A stretch of 64,000 bases of DNA from Streptomyces ficellus (GTDB lineage: Bacteria; Actinomycetota; Actinomycetes; Streptomycetales; Streptomycetaceae): NCBI RefSeq assembly GCF_009739905.1, contig NZ_CP034279.1, positions 124,001 to 188,000 of the forward strand, written 5' to 3'. The stretch's first letter is position 1; each line of letters begins with the position of its first letter. Positions 26,490 to 35,711 of this stretch are shown here, piece after piece. Below the pieces are notes generated by a model. That model made no database searches. It was given only the letters and a program-made list of their open reading frames with translations, and was not told the DNA's origin. A program made the translations under genes and the position numbers.

Positions 26490-27699
26490 ACCGACGACCA
26501 CGGCCGCACTGCCCCCGGTGCGCCACTGGCCCGCGCTCGACCTGTTCGGCACGGAGTTCGACCCGGTGCTGGCGGAGTTGATGCGGGAGGGCCCCATCAC
26601 CCGGATCAAGCTGCCCAACGGCGAGGGCTGGGCCTGGCTCGTGACGCGCTACGACGACGTCAGGGCGGTGACGAACGATCCGCGCTTCAGCCGCAAGCTG
26701 GTCGTGGAGAACGACGTCACCCGGCTCGCGCCGCACTTCATCCCGGTGGACGGGGCGGTGGGGTTCGAGGATCCGCCCGACCACACGCGGCTGCGCCGGG
26801 CCGTGGCGCCGGCGTTCACCACGCGGGGCGTGGAGCGGCTGCGGGAGCGGTCCCGGGAGCTGCTGGAGGAGCTGGTCGACGAGGTGCTGGCCGACGGCCC
26901 GCCGGCCGACTTCACCGAGCGGCTGCTGGGGCCCTTCCCGCTGGCCGTGGTGTGCGAGCTGATGGGCGTCCCGCCGATCGACCGGCCGCGGATGCACGAG
27001 TGGACGAATCTGATCCTCTCCTCGGCCCACGGGGTCGAGCGCAGCCAGCGCGCCAAGGAGGACATGTGCTCCTACTTCGCCGATCTGCTGAGCCAGCCGC
27101 GTGACGGCGACGACGAGGAGAGTGTCGTCGGCCTGCTCGGGGCCGCCGTGGCGAACGGTGAGATCACCGCGTCCGAGGCGGTGGGGCTGGCGCTGCTGAT
27201 CCAGATCGGCGGCGAGGCGGTCACCAACAACTGCGGGAACATGCTGTTCCTGCTGCTCACCCACCCCGAGCACCTGGCGCGGCTGCGCGCCGAGCCGGAG
27301 GTGCGGCCGCGTGCCATCGACGAGTTGCTGCGGTACATCCCGCACCGCAGCGCGGTCGGTCTGTCGCGGATCGCCGTGGAGGACGTGACGGTGGCGGGGG
27401 TGCGGATCCGGGCCGGCGAGCCGGTCTACGTCTCGTACCTGGCGGCGAACCGGGACCCGGATGTGTTCCCGTCCCCGGAGACGCTGGACTTCGACCGGAG
27501 CCCGAATCCGCACGTGGCGTTCGGGTACGGGCCGCACTTCTGCGTGGGCGCGATGCTCGCGCGGATGGAGTCGGAACTGCTGGTGGACGCCTTCCTGGAC
27601 CGGTTCCCGGGTCTGCGTTTCGCCGTTCCGGTCGAGGAGGTGCCGTTCCGGCGCGGCGCGCTGATCCGCGGGCCGAAGTCCCTCCCGGTGGCCTGGTGA
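26479..27699 (+). CDS. Cytochrome P450, CYP158A-like (flaviolin coupling)
   Basis: A 406-residue soluble P450. Heme ligand Cys355 in FGYGPHFCVG; ExxR as ELLR; I-helix reads IQIGGEAVTNN, so the usual alcohol residue of the acid/alcohol pair is Ala247, as known for CYP158A2. Strong similarity in the PHRSAVGLSRIAVEDV and YVSYLAANRDPDVFP blocks to CYP158A enzymes, which couple flaviolin into bi- and triflaviolin; the S. griseus equivalent makes an HPQ melanin. Overlaps rppA by 11 bp and the cupin gene by 4 bp (GTGA). Confidence 0.92.
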   Translation: MLDEPTTTAALPPVRHWPALDLFGTEFDPVLAELMREGPITRIKLPNGEGWAWLVTRYDDVRAVTNDPRFSRKLVVENDVTRLAPHFIPVDGAVGFEDPPDHTRLRRAVAPAFTTRGVERLRERSRELLEELVDEVLADGPPADFTERLLGPFPLAVVCELMGVPPIDRPRMHEWTNLILSSAHGVERSQRAKEDMCSYFADLLSQPRDGDDEESVVGLLGAAVANGEITASEAVGLALLIQIGGEAVTNNCGNMLFLLLTHPEHLARLRAEPEVRPRAIDELLRYIPHRSAVGLSRIAVEDVTVAGVRIRAGEPVYVSYLAANRDPDVFPSPETLDFDRSPNPHVAFGYGPHFCVGAMLARMESELLVDAFLDRFPGLRFAVPVEEVPFRRGALIRGPKSLPVAW

Positions 27700-28268
27700 C
27701 CGCGCATCAGGGGGTGCCGGCCGGGCTGCTGGCCGACGCCCCCGACGGTCTCCTGGTGCCGACCGGCCACGGCCGTACGCTGCGTTCGCCCGCGCACGAG
27801 GTCACCTTCAAGGTGACCGGCGAGCACTCGCGGGCGGCGTCGAGCTTCGAGGTGGTGGTGCCGCCCGGTTTCGACGTGGGCGCCCATGTGCACGCCCGGA
27901 GCGAGGAGCTGTTCTACGTCCTGGAGGGGGAGCTGGACGTCCTGGCGTTCGAGCCGCGGGTGCGGACGGGCGACGACTGGCGGCACTGGGAGTCGCCGTC
28001 CGGCCGGCGCACGGTCCGTGCCACCCCCGGCACGGTGATCGTGGTCCCGCCGGGCTGTCCGCACGCTTTCGCCAACCGTACGGACAGCCCCGCGAAGATG
28101 TTCTTCCAGGCGTCGCCGCCGCCGGACCACGAACGGTACTTCGAGGAGCTGATCGAGATCCTCGACCGGGGCGGGCCCCCGGACCACGCGGCGATCGCCG
28201 CGCTGCGCGACCGCTACGACATCGAGCAGCTGACGCCGCTGCGGCACGACGCGGACCGGGAGCCCTGA
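27696..28268 (+). CDS. Cupin quinone-forming monooxygenase (MomA-like)
   Basis: A 190-residue cupin protein with motif 1 (GAHVHARSEELFYVLEGELDV) and motif 2 (PGTVIVVPPGCPHAFAN). Cupins next to rppA in streptomycetes (MomA type) oxidise tetrahydroxynaphthalene to flaviolin. GTG start overlaps the P450 stop (GTGA), so the three genes are translationally coupled and the order PKS, P450, cupin matches the known pigment cluster. Metal ligands are the two His and Glu of motif 1 plus the His of motif 2. Confidence 0.88.
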   Translation: MTAHQGVPAGLLADAPDGLLVPTGHGRTLRSPAHEVTFKVTGEHSRAASSFEVVVPPGFDVGAHVHARSEELFYVLEGELDVLAFEPRVRTGDDWRHWESPSGRRTVRATPGTVIVVPPGCPHAFANRTDSPAKMFFQASPPPDHERYFEELIEILDRGGPPDHAAIAALRDRYDIEQLTPLRHDADREP

Positions 28269-28284
28269 GCGGAGGCGAACTCCC

Positions 28285-30561
28285 TCACGCCGCGGCGGGG
28301 AAGCGGTCCCAGACGCGGTGGCGGCCCAGGAGCCGGGTGATCTCGGCGAGGACGCCCTCGCCGCTGTCGCCGCTCACCACGCCGGGTGCGCCGGCGGGCA
28401 CGCCCGCGGCCTCCAGGACGCTGTCGGCGCCCGCCCAGCCGCCGATGGCCTTGGCGTGCCGGTACGCCTCGGACAGCATCAGCAGGAGCCGGGGGTCGAG
28501 GGCGGTGGCCGCCTGCCCGGCGTCGCCTGCCTTGGCGTCCCGCGCGCCGTAGGCGTCGGCGCCCGGCGCGGGCACCCCGGCGAGGATCAGGGCGTCGAAC
28601 TCGATCGAGCGCGCCGTGGCGAAGGTGCGCTGCACGGTGACCGGGTCGGCGCCGCCCGCTCCGAGCTTCCCGCCCGCCGGGGCGATGACGAGGGGGACCA
28701 TGCCCGCGTCAACGACGGTCTGACGGAGGGTCCGTACGGCGTCGAGGTCGCTGGTGTCGTCGGCGACGATCCCGATGACGCGGCCGTCGGCGGGCCACTC
28801 CTGGCCGACCTGGGACAGCGCGGGGCTCGGCCGGACGTCGGCGAGCGGCCCCGTGGGTTCGGGCGCGGGGAGCCCGAGGCCCTCGGCGACCCGTGCGCAC
28901 AGTTCGGCGTCGATGTGGGCGAGCGCCCGGAGCTGGCGTTCCTTGATGGCGTTGTCGTAGACCTTGCCGAGCTCGAAGGTGTACGCGGTGATGATGTGCT
29001 CGCGCTCGACCGGGCTCATGCTGAGCCAGAACAGCCGGGCCTGGCTGAAGTGGTCGTCGAAGCTGGCGGGTGCCTCGCGGACCTTGCGGGAGGCGGGCAG
29101 TTCCACCGGGGTCTCGATGAACGCCGCGGTGTCGGCGCCGGCGAAGAAGGGGCAGCCGCCGTCGAGCGAGTTCGGCTTGTAGGGGGCGACGCCGCTGTGC
29201 ACGGCCTGCTGGTGGAAGCCGTCGCGGAGCATGTCGTTGACGGGGGCGTGCGGCCGGTTGATGGGGATCTGGTGGAAGTTGGGGCCGGCCAGCCGGGTGA
29301 TCTGGGTGTCCAGGTAGGAGAAGAGGCGTCCGGCGAGCAGCGGGTCGTCGGTGACGTCGATGCCGGGGACGAGGTGGCCGACGTGGAAGGCGACCTGTTC
29401 GGTCTCGGCGAAGAAGTTGCTGGGGTTGCGGTTGAGGGTGAGGAGGCCGATGGGCCGGACCGGCGCGAGCTCCTCGGGGACGATCTTCGTGGGGTCCAGC
29501 AGGTCGATTCCCTCGAAGGTCTGCTCGGGGGTGTCGGGGAAGGTCTGGATGCCCAGTTCCCACTGGGGGTGCGCGCCGGCCTCGATGGCGTCGGCGAGGT
29601 CGCGGCGGTGGAAGTCGGGGTCGACACCGCCGGTGATCTGCGCCTCCTCCCAGAGCTGGGAGTGCACGCCGAGCTTGGGCTTCCAGTGGAACTTGACCAG
29701 GGTGGTGGCGCCCTCCGCGTTGACGAGGCGGAAGGTGTGGACGCCGAAGCCCTCCATGGTGCGGTACGAGCGGGGGATGCCCCGGTCGGACATGTTCCAC
29801 ATGGTGTGGTGCTGGGCCTCGGTGTGCAGGGAGACGAAGTCCCAGAAGGTGTCGTGGGCGCTCTGGGCCTGCGGGATCTCCCGGTCGGGGTGCGGCTTGC
29901 CGGCGTGGATGACGTCGGGGAACTTGATGGCGTCCTGGATGAAGAAGACCGGGATGTTGTTGCCGACGAGGTCGAAGACGCCCTCCTCGGTGTAGAACTT
30001 CGTGGCGAAGCCCCGGGTGTCGCGGACGGTGTCGGCGGAGCCGCGCGAGCCGAGCACGGTGGAGAACCGTACGAAGACCGGTGTCTCGGTGCCCTTGCGC
30101 AGGAAGGCCGCCTTGGTGACGCCCTCGGCGGTGCCGTACGCCTGGAAGACGCCGTGGGCACCGGCGCCCCGGGCGTGGACGACGCGCTCCGGGATGCGCT
30201 CGTGGTCGAAGTGCATGATCTTCTCGCGCAGGTGGTGGTCCTGGAGGAGGACCGGGCCGCGGGGGCCCGCCTTGAGCGAGTGGTCGGTGTCGTACAGCCG
30301 GGCGCCCTGGGCGGTGGTGAGGTAGGGCCCGTCCTGGGCGCGGGACTGCGGCGGGTTGCCGGTGTGGCGGCCGGTGGGCGAGTACGGGGCCGGCTCGCCC
30401 TGGTCCGGCTTGGGCGGCAGGGGCCCGCGCGCCTCGGTGGGTTCCTCGACCTGGGCGGGCTCGGGGGCGGGCGCGCCGGGGACGCCTTCGGCGGGGCCGC
30501 CGTCCTGGAGGGCCTCGGTCAGCTTCTGCGCGGCGGCCTTGAGCGGTTTGGGGTTGGGCAT
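28285..30561 (-). CDS. katE: Large-subunit monofunctional catalase (clade 2, HPII type)
   Basis: A 758-residue heme catalase. An N-terminal extension (~1-75) precedes the core: catalytic His in RIPERVVHARGAGAHG, Asn in DLVGNNIPVFF, proximal heme Tyr in RLFSYLDTQITR. Residues ~600-758 form the flavodoxin/DJ-1-like C-terminal domain of large catalases (VIGIVADDTSDLDAVRTLR, DALILAGVPAPG). Dismutates hydrogen peroxide. A perfect GGAGG precedes the ATG. It stands alone, convergent with the pigment operon 16 bp away. Confidence 0.95.
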   Translation of the reverse strand: MPNPKPLKAAAQKLTEALQDGGPAEGVPGAPAPEPAQVEEPTEARGPLPPKPDQGEPAPYSPTGRHTGNPPQSRAQDGPYLTTAQGARLYDTDHSLKAGPRGPVLLQDHHLREKIMHFDHERIPERVVHARGAGAHGVFQAYGTAEGVTKAAFLRKGTETPVFVRFSTVLGSRGSADTVRDTRGFATKFYTEEGVFDLVGNNIPVFFIQDAIKFPDVIHAGKPHPDREIPQAQSAHDTFWDFVSLHTEAQHHTMWNMSDRGIPRSYRTMEGFGVHTFRLVNAEGATTLVKFHWKPKLGVHSQLWEEAQITGGVDPDFHRRDLADAIEAGAHPQWELGIQTFPDTPEQTFEGIDLLDPTKIVPEELAPVRPIGLLTLNRNPSNFFAETEQVAFHVGHLVPGIDVTDDPLLAGRLFSYLDTQITRLAGPNFHQIPINRPHAPVNDMLRDGFHQQAVHSGVAPYKPNSLDGGCPFFAGADTAAFIETPVELPASRKVREAPASFDDHFSQARLFWLSMSPVEREHIITAYTFELGKVYDNAIKERQLRALAHIDAELCARVAEGLGLPAPEPTGPLADVRPSPALSQVGQEWPADGRVIGIVADDTSDLDAVRTLRQTVVDAGMVPLVIAPAGGKLGAGGADPVTVQRTFATARSIEFDALILAGVPAPGADAYGARDAKAGDAGQAATALDPRLLLMLSEAYRHAKAIGGWAGADSVLEAAGVPAGAPGVVSGDSGEGVLAEITRLLGRHRVWDRFPAAA

Positions 30562-30771
30562 GGTTCCTCCGTGCTCGGGACTGGGACTCCTCAGCCATGA
30601 CCCTCGCGGGGCGGCGCGTAACGAAGTCGCCGGAGACGTCCGTCCATCGGCACACACCGGCTCGGTGGCGGGATCCGCCGGTCCGCGTGGGGTCATGGCG
30701 CCCTGGTACCCCCAGGTCGTTGTGGGAACCACGGAGTTTTGTGCCGGATTCGGCCGGGGCGTCCGGGCGGG

Positions 30772-32052
30772 TCAGCGCTCCAGTTCCTGGTGCGCGGTCT
30801 CGGGCAGCCGCAGGTACACGAGGGCGGACACCAGGCACACCGCGGAGACGTACCAGGGGAACAGGCCCGGGTGGTCCAGGTCCGTGAACAGGGTGCCGAC
30901 GTAGGGCGCCGTCCCGCCGAAGAGGGCGACGGTCAGGGAGTACGGGAAGCCGATGCCCGCGGCGCGCACGCGCGCGGGGAAGATCTCCGCGTTGACGGCG
31001 GCCGAGATCGAGGTGAAGCCGGTCAGGAGGACCATGCCCGCGCACTGGACCAGCAGCAGCGAGGCGAAGGAGTCCCCGATGGTGTGCAGCAGGGGTACGG
31101 CGAGCAGGGCGAAGCCCGCGCCGAAGAACAGCAGCGGCGGTTTGCGGCCGAAGCGGTCCGACAGCAGCCCGCCGAGCGGCTGGAGCAGGGCGAAGAAGCC
31201 GAGCGAGAGCGTACCGGCGAGCAGGGCGTCGGCCTTGTCGATCCCGGCGTTGAGTTCGGCGTACGTGGGCAGGTAGGAGGTCCACGTGTAGTAGGCGATG
31301 GTGCCGCCGGCCGTGATGCCGCAGATCAGCAGCGACTCGCGCGGGTGGTGGCGCAGCGCGTCGAGGAGCCGGGGGCGGGGCCGTCCGGCGTGCTCACCCG
31401 TGGGTTCGAGGGTCTCCTGGGCGCCGCGCCGGATCCAGAAGCCGACGAGGCTGAGCGCCGCTCCCGCGAGGAACGGGACGCGCCACCCCCAGCTTTCCAT
31501 CTGCCCCTCCCCCAGGTTGCTGACCAGGGCGGCGGCGACGCCGGAGGCGGTGAGCTGGCCGATGGTGGTGGAGACGTACTGGAAGCTGGAGAACAGGCCG
31601 CGCCTGCCCGGTCCGGCCGATTCGACCAGGAACGTGGTGGAGGCGGCGAACTCCCCGCCCACGGAGAGGCCTTGCAGGAGCCGGGCGGCCACGAGCACCA
31701 CGGGCGCGAGCACTCCCGCCGCGGCGTACGTCGGTGTCAGCCCGACGAGGAGGCTGCTGCCGCCCATGAGCAGGATGGTGACCGTCAGGGCGGCGCGCCG
31801 GCCGTGCCGGTCGGCGACGGCGCCCATCAGCAGTCCGCCGACGGGCCGCATGAAGAACCCGACCGCGAAGACGGCGAAGGTGGACAGCAGGGGGACGAGG
31901 GAGTTCCCGCTGCTCTCGGGAAAGACCTGGCCGGCGATGTAGGTGGCGAGGAAGGTGTAGGCGTACCAGTCGTACCACTCGACCGCGTTGCCCACGGAGG
32001 CGGCGAGCAGCTGCCGGGCCGGCCGGCGTACGGGGACGGATGTCTCTGTCAT
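30772..32052 (-). CDS. MFS metabolite:H+ symporter (proline/betaine-like MHS family)
   Basis: A 426-residue transporter with 12 predicted membrane helices. Signature of the metabolite:H+ symporter family: VGNAVEWYDWYAYTFLA in helix 1, GGLLMGAVADRHGRRAAL (motif A), GLSVGGEFAASTTFLVE in helix 5. Members take up proline, betaine, alpha-ketoglutarate or citrate; the substrate cannot be read from sequence. ATG at 32052 has GGGAGG 9 nt upstream. Divergent from a SpoIIE-type phosphatase gene. Confidence 0.88.
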   Translation of the reverse strand: MTETSVPVRRPARQLLAASVGNAVEWYDWYAYTFLATYIAGQVFPESSGNSLVPLLSTFAVFAVGFFMRPVGGLLMGAVADRHGRRAALTVTILLMGGSSLLVGLTPTYAAAGVLAPVVLVAARLLQGLSVGGEFAASTTFLVESAGPGRRGLFSSFQYVSTTIGQLTASGVAAALVSNLGEGQMESWGWRVPFLAGAALSLVGFWIRRGAQETLEPTGEHAGRPRPRLLDALRHHPRESLLICGITAGGTIAYYTWTSYLPTYAELNAGIDKADALLAGTLSLGFFALLQPLGGLLSDRFGRKPPLLFFGAGFALLAVPLLHTIGDSFASLLLVQCAGMVLLTGFTSISAAVNAEIFPARVRAAGIGFPYSLTVALFGGTAPYVGTLFTDLDHPGLFPWYVSAVCLVSALVYLRLPETAHQELER

Positions 32053-32233
32053 GATCACGGCCCTCCCCATGCCGTCCGGCTCGCACACATGTCCGGTGTC
32101 ACGTGTTCGTGAAGTCCGCGGCGGGGTGTCCCGCGCCGCCCGCCCACCGGGCCTCCGGGAGGCCGCCGGGAGCCGGACAGGGCAGAATCGGGGATTCCAG
32201 CAGTCCGGCAGCGCCGTGGGAGAGGTACACGAC

Positions 32234-34057
32234 GTGGACGACAGCCGCAGTCCGGGAGGGAGCCGGAGGGTTCGCGGGGGGCCCGGTGGCCGTTTCGACC
32301 CGCTGCGGGCAGCACGTGCCCTGCGGCGGACCGTGGCCGCGGTCGGTTCCATGACCGCCGCCCGCTCCCGGCTGGACTGGCTCAACGAGGCCGGCAACCT
32401 GATCGGCACCACCCTGGACCTGGGGACGACCGCTCAGGAGCTCGCCGACTTCACCGTCCCCAGGATGGCGGACGGCGCGGCGGTGGATCTCCTGGAGTCG
32501 GTGCTGCGGGGCGGCGAGGGCGACCGGGCGGGCGGCGGCGGCGTGCCCCTGACCCGCGCCATGGCGGTGTCGGCGATCGACCGGCTGCGGCGGCTGGAAC
32601 CGGATCCGGTGGGCGACCTGTCGACGATCCACCCGACGCCCAAGTTCGTCTACCAGTGCCTGACGGCACGCCGTCCCGTGCTGGTGAGCCGGATCGCGGC
32701 GGACCAGTTCGAGTCCATCGCCCCGACGCCCCGCGCCGCGCGCCTCATGCGACGCGCCGGCGTGCACAGCTACATGGCCGTTCCGCTCATCGCCCGCGGG
32801 GTGCTGCTGGGGGCCGCCGACTTCGTACGCGCCGGGAACAGGGCCCCCTTCACCCCCACCGATCTGGCGCTGGCCTGGGAGCTGGCGTCCAAGGCCGCGG
32901 TGTACGTCGACAACGCCCGCCTCTACAGCCGTGAGCGCGAAACGGTCCTGACGCTCCAGCGCGCCCTGCTGCCCCGGGCCGCGCCCTCCACACCGGGGCT
33001 GCACGTGGCGTCCAGCTACCAGCCGGCCGTCGAGCCGAGCGGAGTGGGCGGGGACTGGTTCGACGTCGTGCCCCTGCCCAGCGGCCGTACCGCGCTCGTC
33101 GTCGGGGACGTCATGGGTCATGGCCTGGCGGCCGCCGCGACCATGGGCCGGTTGCGTTCGGTCGCCCGTACGCTGCTGGGGCTGGACATCGCCCCGGAAC
33201 GGGTCCTGGCCCGGCTGGACCTCGCCGCGCGCGACCTGGAGGAGGACCAGGTCGCCACCTGCCTGTGCGCGGTGTACGACCCGGCCGAGCGGACGTTCCG
33301 GCTGGCCAGCGCCGGTCACCTGCCGCCGTTGCTGATCGACGGCGCGGGTGAGGCGTCGTTCATGGAGGTGCCGGCGGGCGCGCCCCTGGGGGCCGGGGTC
33401 ATCCCGTACGATCCGGTGACCCTGGAGGTGCCGGAGCCCGCGCGGCTGATGCTGTACACCGACGGCCTGATCAAGAGCCGGGAAGTCGACATCGAGACGC
33501 AGTTGGGCCGGCTGCGCGAGGCGGTCGGAGGCCCGCGGCCCGAGCTGTCGCTGAGCTGCGACGTGACGTCGACGAGGTTCGTCGGGGAGGGCGGCACACC
33601 GTTCGACGACGCCGTCGTCCTCGTCGCGGAGGCCCGGCCCCTGCCGGACGGCGAGCTGCACGTGTGGCCCCTGCCGTCGGACGGGTCGGCCGCCGGGGAG
33701 GCCCGGCGCCTGGTGCGGAGCCAGCTGGAGCGCTGGTCGCTGCCCGACCTGGTGGACGTCACGGAGCTGGTCGTCAGCGAGCTCGTCGGCAACGCCCTGC
33801 GGTACGGGGGCGGCCCGGACCGGCTCAGGCTCATCCGGCACGAACGGCTGTGCGTGGAGGTGTCGGACTCCGGTCCCGACCTGCCGCAGATCCAGCACGC
33901 GCCGCTGAGCGCCGAGGGCGGCCGGGGACTGCAACTGATCAACATGCTCTGTCGCCGCTGGGGGTCGTGCCGGACGCCGACGGGCAAGGTCGTCTGGGCG
34001 GAACAGGACATCGCCGGACCGGCCGGTCCGGAGGTCGCCGGACTGGCCGACCTGTAG
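32234..34057 (+). CDS. SpoIIE/PP2C phosphatase with GAF and ATPase domains
   Basis: A 607-residue soluble protein: an N-terminal region and GAF domain (~50-230), a SpoIIE/PP2C-type Ser/Thr phosphatase (~245-450; GVGGDWFDVVPL, VVGDVMGHGLAAAATM, LASAGHLPPLL, TPFDDAVVLVAE) and a C-terminal RsbW-like ATPase (~475-600; N box ELVVSELVGNALRYG near 516). The combination suggests one protein that both dephosphorylates an anti-anti-sigma factor and binds a sigma or antagonist. GTG at 32234 has GAGAGG 9 nt upstream. No sigma or antagonist gene is adjacent. Confidence 0.9.
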   Translation: MDDSRSPGGSRRVRGGPGGRFDPLRAARALRRTVAAVGSMTAARSRLDWLNEAGNLIGTTLDLGTTAQELADFTVPRMADGAAVDLLESVLRGGEGDRAGGGGVPLTRAMAVSAIDRLRRLEPDPVGDLSTIHPTPKFVYQCLTARRPVLVSRIAADQFESIAPTPRAARLMRRAGVHSYMAVPLIARGVLLGAADFVRAGNRAPFTPTDLALAWELASKAAVYVDNARLYSRERETVLTLQRALLPRAAPSTPGLHVASSYQPAVEPSGVGGDWFDVVPLPSGRTALVVGDVMGHGLAAAATMGRLRSVARTLLGLDIAPERVLARLDLAARDLEEDQVATCLCAVYDPAERTFRLASAGHLPPLLIDGAGEASFMEVPAGAPLGAGVIPYDPVTLEVPEPARLMLYTDGLIKSREVDIETQLGRLREAVGGPRPELSLSCDVTSTRFVGEGGTPFDDAVVLVAEARPLPDGELHVWPLPSDGSAAGEARRLVRSQLERWSLPDLVDVTELVVSELVGNALRYGGGPDRLRLIRHERLCVEVSDSGPDLPQIQHAPLSAEGGRGLQLINMLCRRWGSCRTPTGKVVWAEQDIAGPAGPEVAGLADL

Positions 34058-34128
34058 GTCACCACGGCCGGCGGGGGGCCGGTTCCGGGAGCGGCGGACG
34101 TCTCATTACGATCATCCGGTCATCCCTC

Positions 34129-34193
34129 GAACGCCGTACGCCGCGCGGTGAACACCGCACGTCGCAGGCCGTGAACGCCCTACGCCCAAGGAG
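34129..34193 (+). repeat. Three imperfect ~22-bp tandem repeats in the leader of cbiZ
   Basis: Units at 34129-34149, 34150-34172 and 34173-34193, each starting GAAC(G/A)CC and containing ACGYC. The last unit runs into the ribosome binding site of the next gene. Confidence 0.5.
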
Positions 34194-34201
34194 CCGCGCC
34201 C

Positions 34202-34909
34202 GTGTCCTCCCTCACCACGCCCACGCCGGCCGGCGCCCGTCTGGTGCGGGTGGAGGGCTGGGCGCGCGACGAGGACGGGGAGCGGCTGCACGGTCTGCTC
34301 TGGCGTGCGGGGCCGGGCTGGCGGATGGTGAGCAGCGCGGTGCTGGGCGGTGGGATCGCCGAGCGGGCCTGGGTCCTGAACGCCCAGGTGGCCCACGGTT
34401 ACCGGCGCATGGACCCGGCCGCCCACCTGGCCGCCCTCGCACGGACGGCCGGCGCCGAGGGGGCGGGGGTGGGGATGATGACGGCCGCCGATGTGCGGGG
34501 TTTCGCCCACGGGGCCGACGAGGGCGCGGAGGCGCTGGTGACCGCGGGTCTGGGGGTCACCGGCTGGGCCGCTTCGCCGGCCCGGGGGTACTCGGGGCCT
34601 CCCCCGGCGGGGACGATAAACATCATCGGTTGTGTACCGGTCCCGCTGAGCGACGCCGCTCTGGTGAACGCCGTCGCCACGGTGACCGAGGCCAAGGTCC
34701 AGGCGCTGCTGGACGCCGGTCACGACTGCTCCGGCACGCCGACCGACGCCGTCTGCGTCGCCGCGCCCGTGCCGGGGGCCGGCCGGGAGACGCAGGCCTT
34801 CGCGGGGCCGCGCTCCGTGTGGGGTGCCCGGCTGGCACGCGCCGTCCACCGGGCCGTTCTCACGGCGGCGCTCCCTCCCGCACTCCCCCGCTCACGGTCC
34901 GGCGTCTGA
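34202..34909 (+). CDS. cbiZ: Adenosylcobinamide amidohydrolase (CbiZ)
   Basis: A 235-residue CbiZ-family enzyme, which removes the aminopropanol side chain of adenosylcobinamide to give adenosylcobyric acid in cobalamin salvage. Recognisable blocks: GGGIAERAWVLNAQV, GAEGAGVGMMTAADV, NIIGCVPVPLSDAALVNAV, TVTEAKVQALLDAG, GTPTDAVCVAAP. GTG start with AAGGAG 10 nt upstream. No other cobalamin gene is adjacent and I see no cobalamin riboswitch core in the leader. Confidence 0.9.
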   Translation: MSSLTTPTPAGARLVRVEGWARDEDGERLHGLLWRAGPGWRMVSSAVLGGGIAERAWVLNAQVAHGYRRMDPAAHLAALARTAGAEGAGVGMMTAADVRGFAHGADEGAEALVTAGLGVTGWAASPARGYSGPPPAGTINIIGCVPVPLSDAALVNAVATVTEAKVQALLDAGHDCSGTPTDAVCVAAPVPGAGRETQAFAGPRSVWGARLARAVHRAVLTAALPPALPRSRSGV

Positions 34910-34957
34910 CCGGCCGCCCGCGCGTTGCGCCGGCGCGCGGAGGGCCCGAGCGGACGC

Positions 34958-34991
34958 GGAAGGCCCCGGCGCACGGGCGCCGGGGCCTTCC
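34958..34991. terminator. Bidirectional hairpin terminator
   Basis: Perfect 15-bp stem with ACGG loop, between the convergent cbiZ (ends 34909) and SPW protein (ends 35014) genes. Confidence 0.8.
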
Positions 34992-35013
34992 TGGTCGAGC
35001 GGGTCGGTCTGCT

Positions 35014-35478
35014 TCACGCCATGGGGCCGGGGCCTCCACGGGCGCGGGTACGGCCGGAACGGCGGCCGGACATCGCCGACCCGGTCATCGCCAGGCCGAG
35101 GAGCAGGGCCACGGCGCCGACGATCACGTTGCAGACCACACTGCGGGTCGTGTCGACGTTGCCCGCGACGACCCAGGGAGACACGATCGTCCATGCGCCG
35201 ATGGCGCACGCCGACCAGGCCATGGCGTGGGTCCGCTCGTATGCCGAGCCGAACCCGCCCATGCACAGGGCGTAGGCGACACCGGTGATCAGGTTGCACA
35301 CGGCGAGGGCCGTGAGGCCGCTGAAGCCGACGATCCATGGCGAGGCCGCCAGGAAGAGACCCGTGAGGAGGCCGAGGGTCTCGATCGCCTGGCCACGGGG
35401 GGTGCTGGTCGCCCGTTCGAACCGAGACCGCATCTCGGCGAGATCGGGGTGTTGCTCGATGCTCGGGTGGGTGGTCAT
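35014..35478 (-). CDS. SPW-repeat membrane protein
   Basis: A 154-residue membrane protein with two SPW repeats (FLAASPWIVGF, WTIVSPWVVAG) and four membrane helices (residues ~35-135). The family is common in actinomycetes and of unknown function, often stress related. The N-terminus (1-35) is charged and cytoplasmic, the C-terminus basic. A plausible sigma-70-type promoter with an AT-rich -10 lies 47-76 bp upstream. ATG at 35478 matches the family start. Confidence 0.82.
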   Translation of the reverse strand: MTTHPSIEQHPDLAEMRSRFERATSTPRGQAIETLGLLTGLFLAASPWIVGFSGLTALAVCNLITGVAYALCMGGFGSAYERTHAMAWSACAIGAWTIVSPWVVAGNVDTTRSVVCNVIVGAVALLLGLAMTGSAMSGRRSGRTRARGGPGPMA

Positions 35479-35524
35479 TGCGGGCCCGCCTCCTGTGGAA
35501 GACTTTATCTGCCCTTTATTCAAC

Positions 35525-35554
35525 ATATAACTACCGATCCGGCCCTTCGGTCAA
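35525..35554 (-). promoter_or_regulatory. Candidate promoter of the SPW gene
   Basis: On the minus strand TTGACC (35549-35554) and TTATAT (35525-35530) separated by 18 bp, in the only AT-rich stretch nearby. Assignment by consensus match only. Confidence 0.45.
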
Positions 35555-35661
35555 TAGGGGAATTACGGGCATACGTCGCGCTGACGACAACCGTCACCCG
35601 ACACTTCTGCGGCCCCACTTCGTTGCTCACCGGCAGGACCGTGAACGACGCGGCGCTCACC

Positions 35662-35694
35662 GGACGCAACGCATCACGGGACGCAACGCATCAC
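35662..35694. repeat. Two 16-bp direct repeats
   Basis: GGACGCAACGCATCAC at 35662-35677 and again at 35679-35694, one base apart, immediately upstream of the ribosome binding site of the small secreted peptide gene. Confidence 0.6.
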
Positions 35695-35711
35695 CGACCG
35701 AGAGGGGAACC

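Noticed and set aside
28318..30600. Plus-strand 760-codon frame opposite the catalase
   Set aside because: Shadow of the catalase gene; no family features.
34058..34201. Cobalamin riboswitch before cbiZ
   Set aside because: The conserved cobalamin box (GCCACTG) and helix pattern are absent in the short leader.
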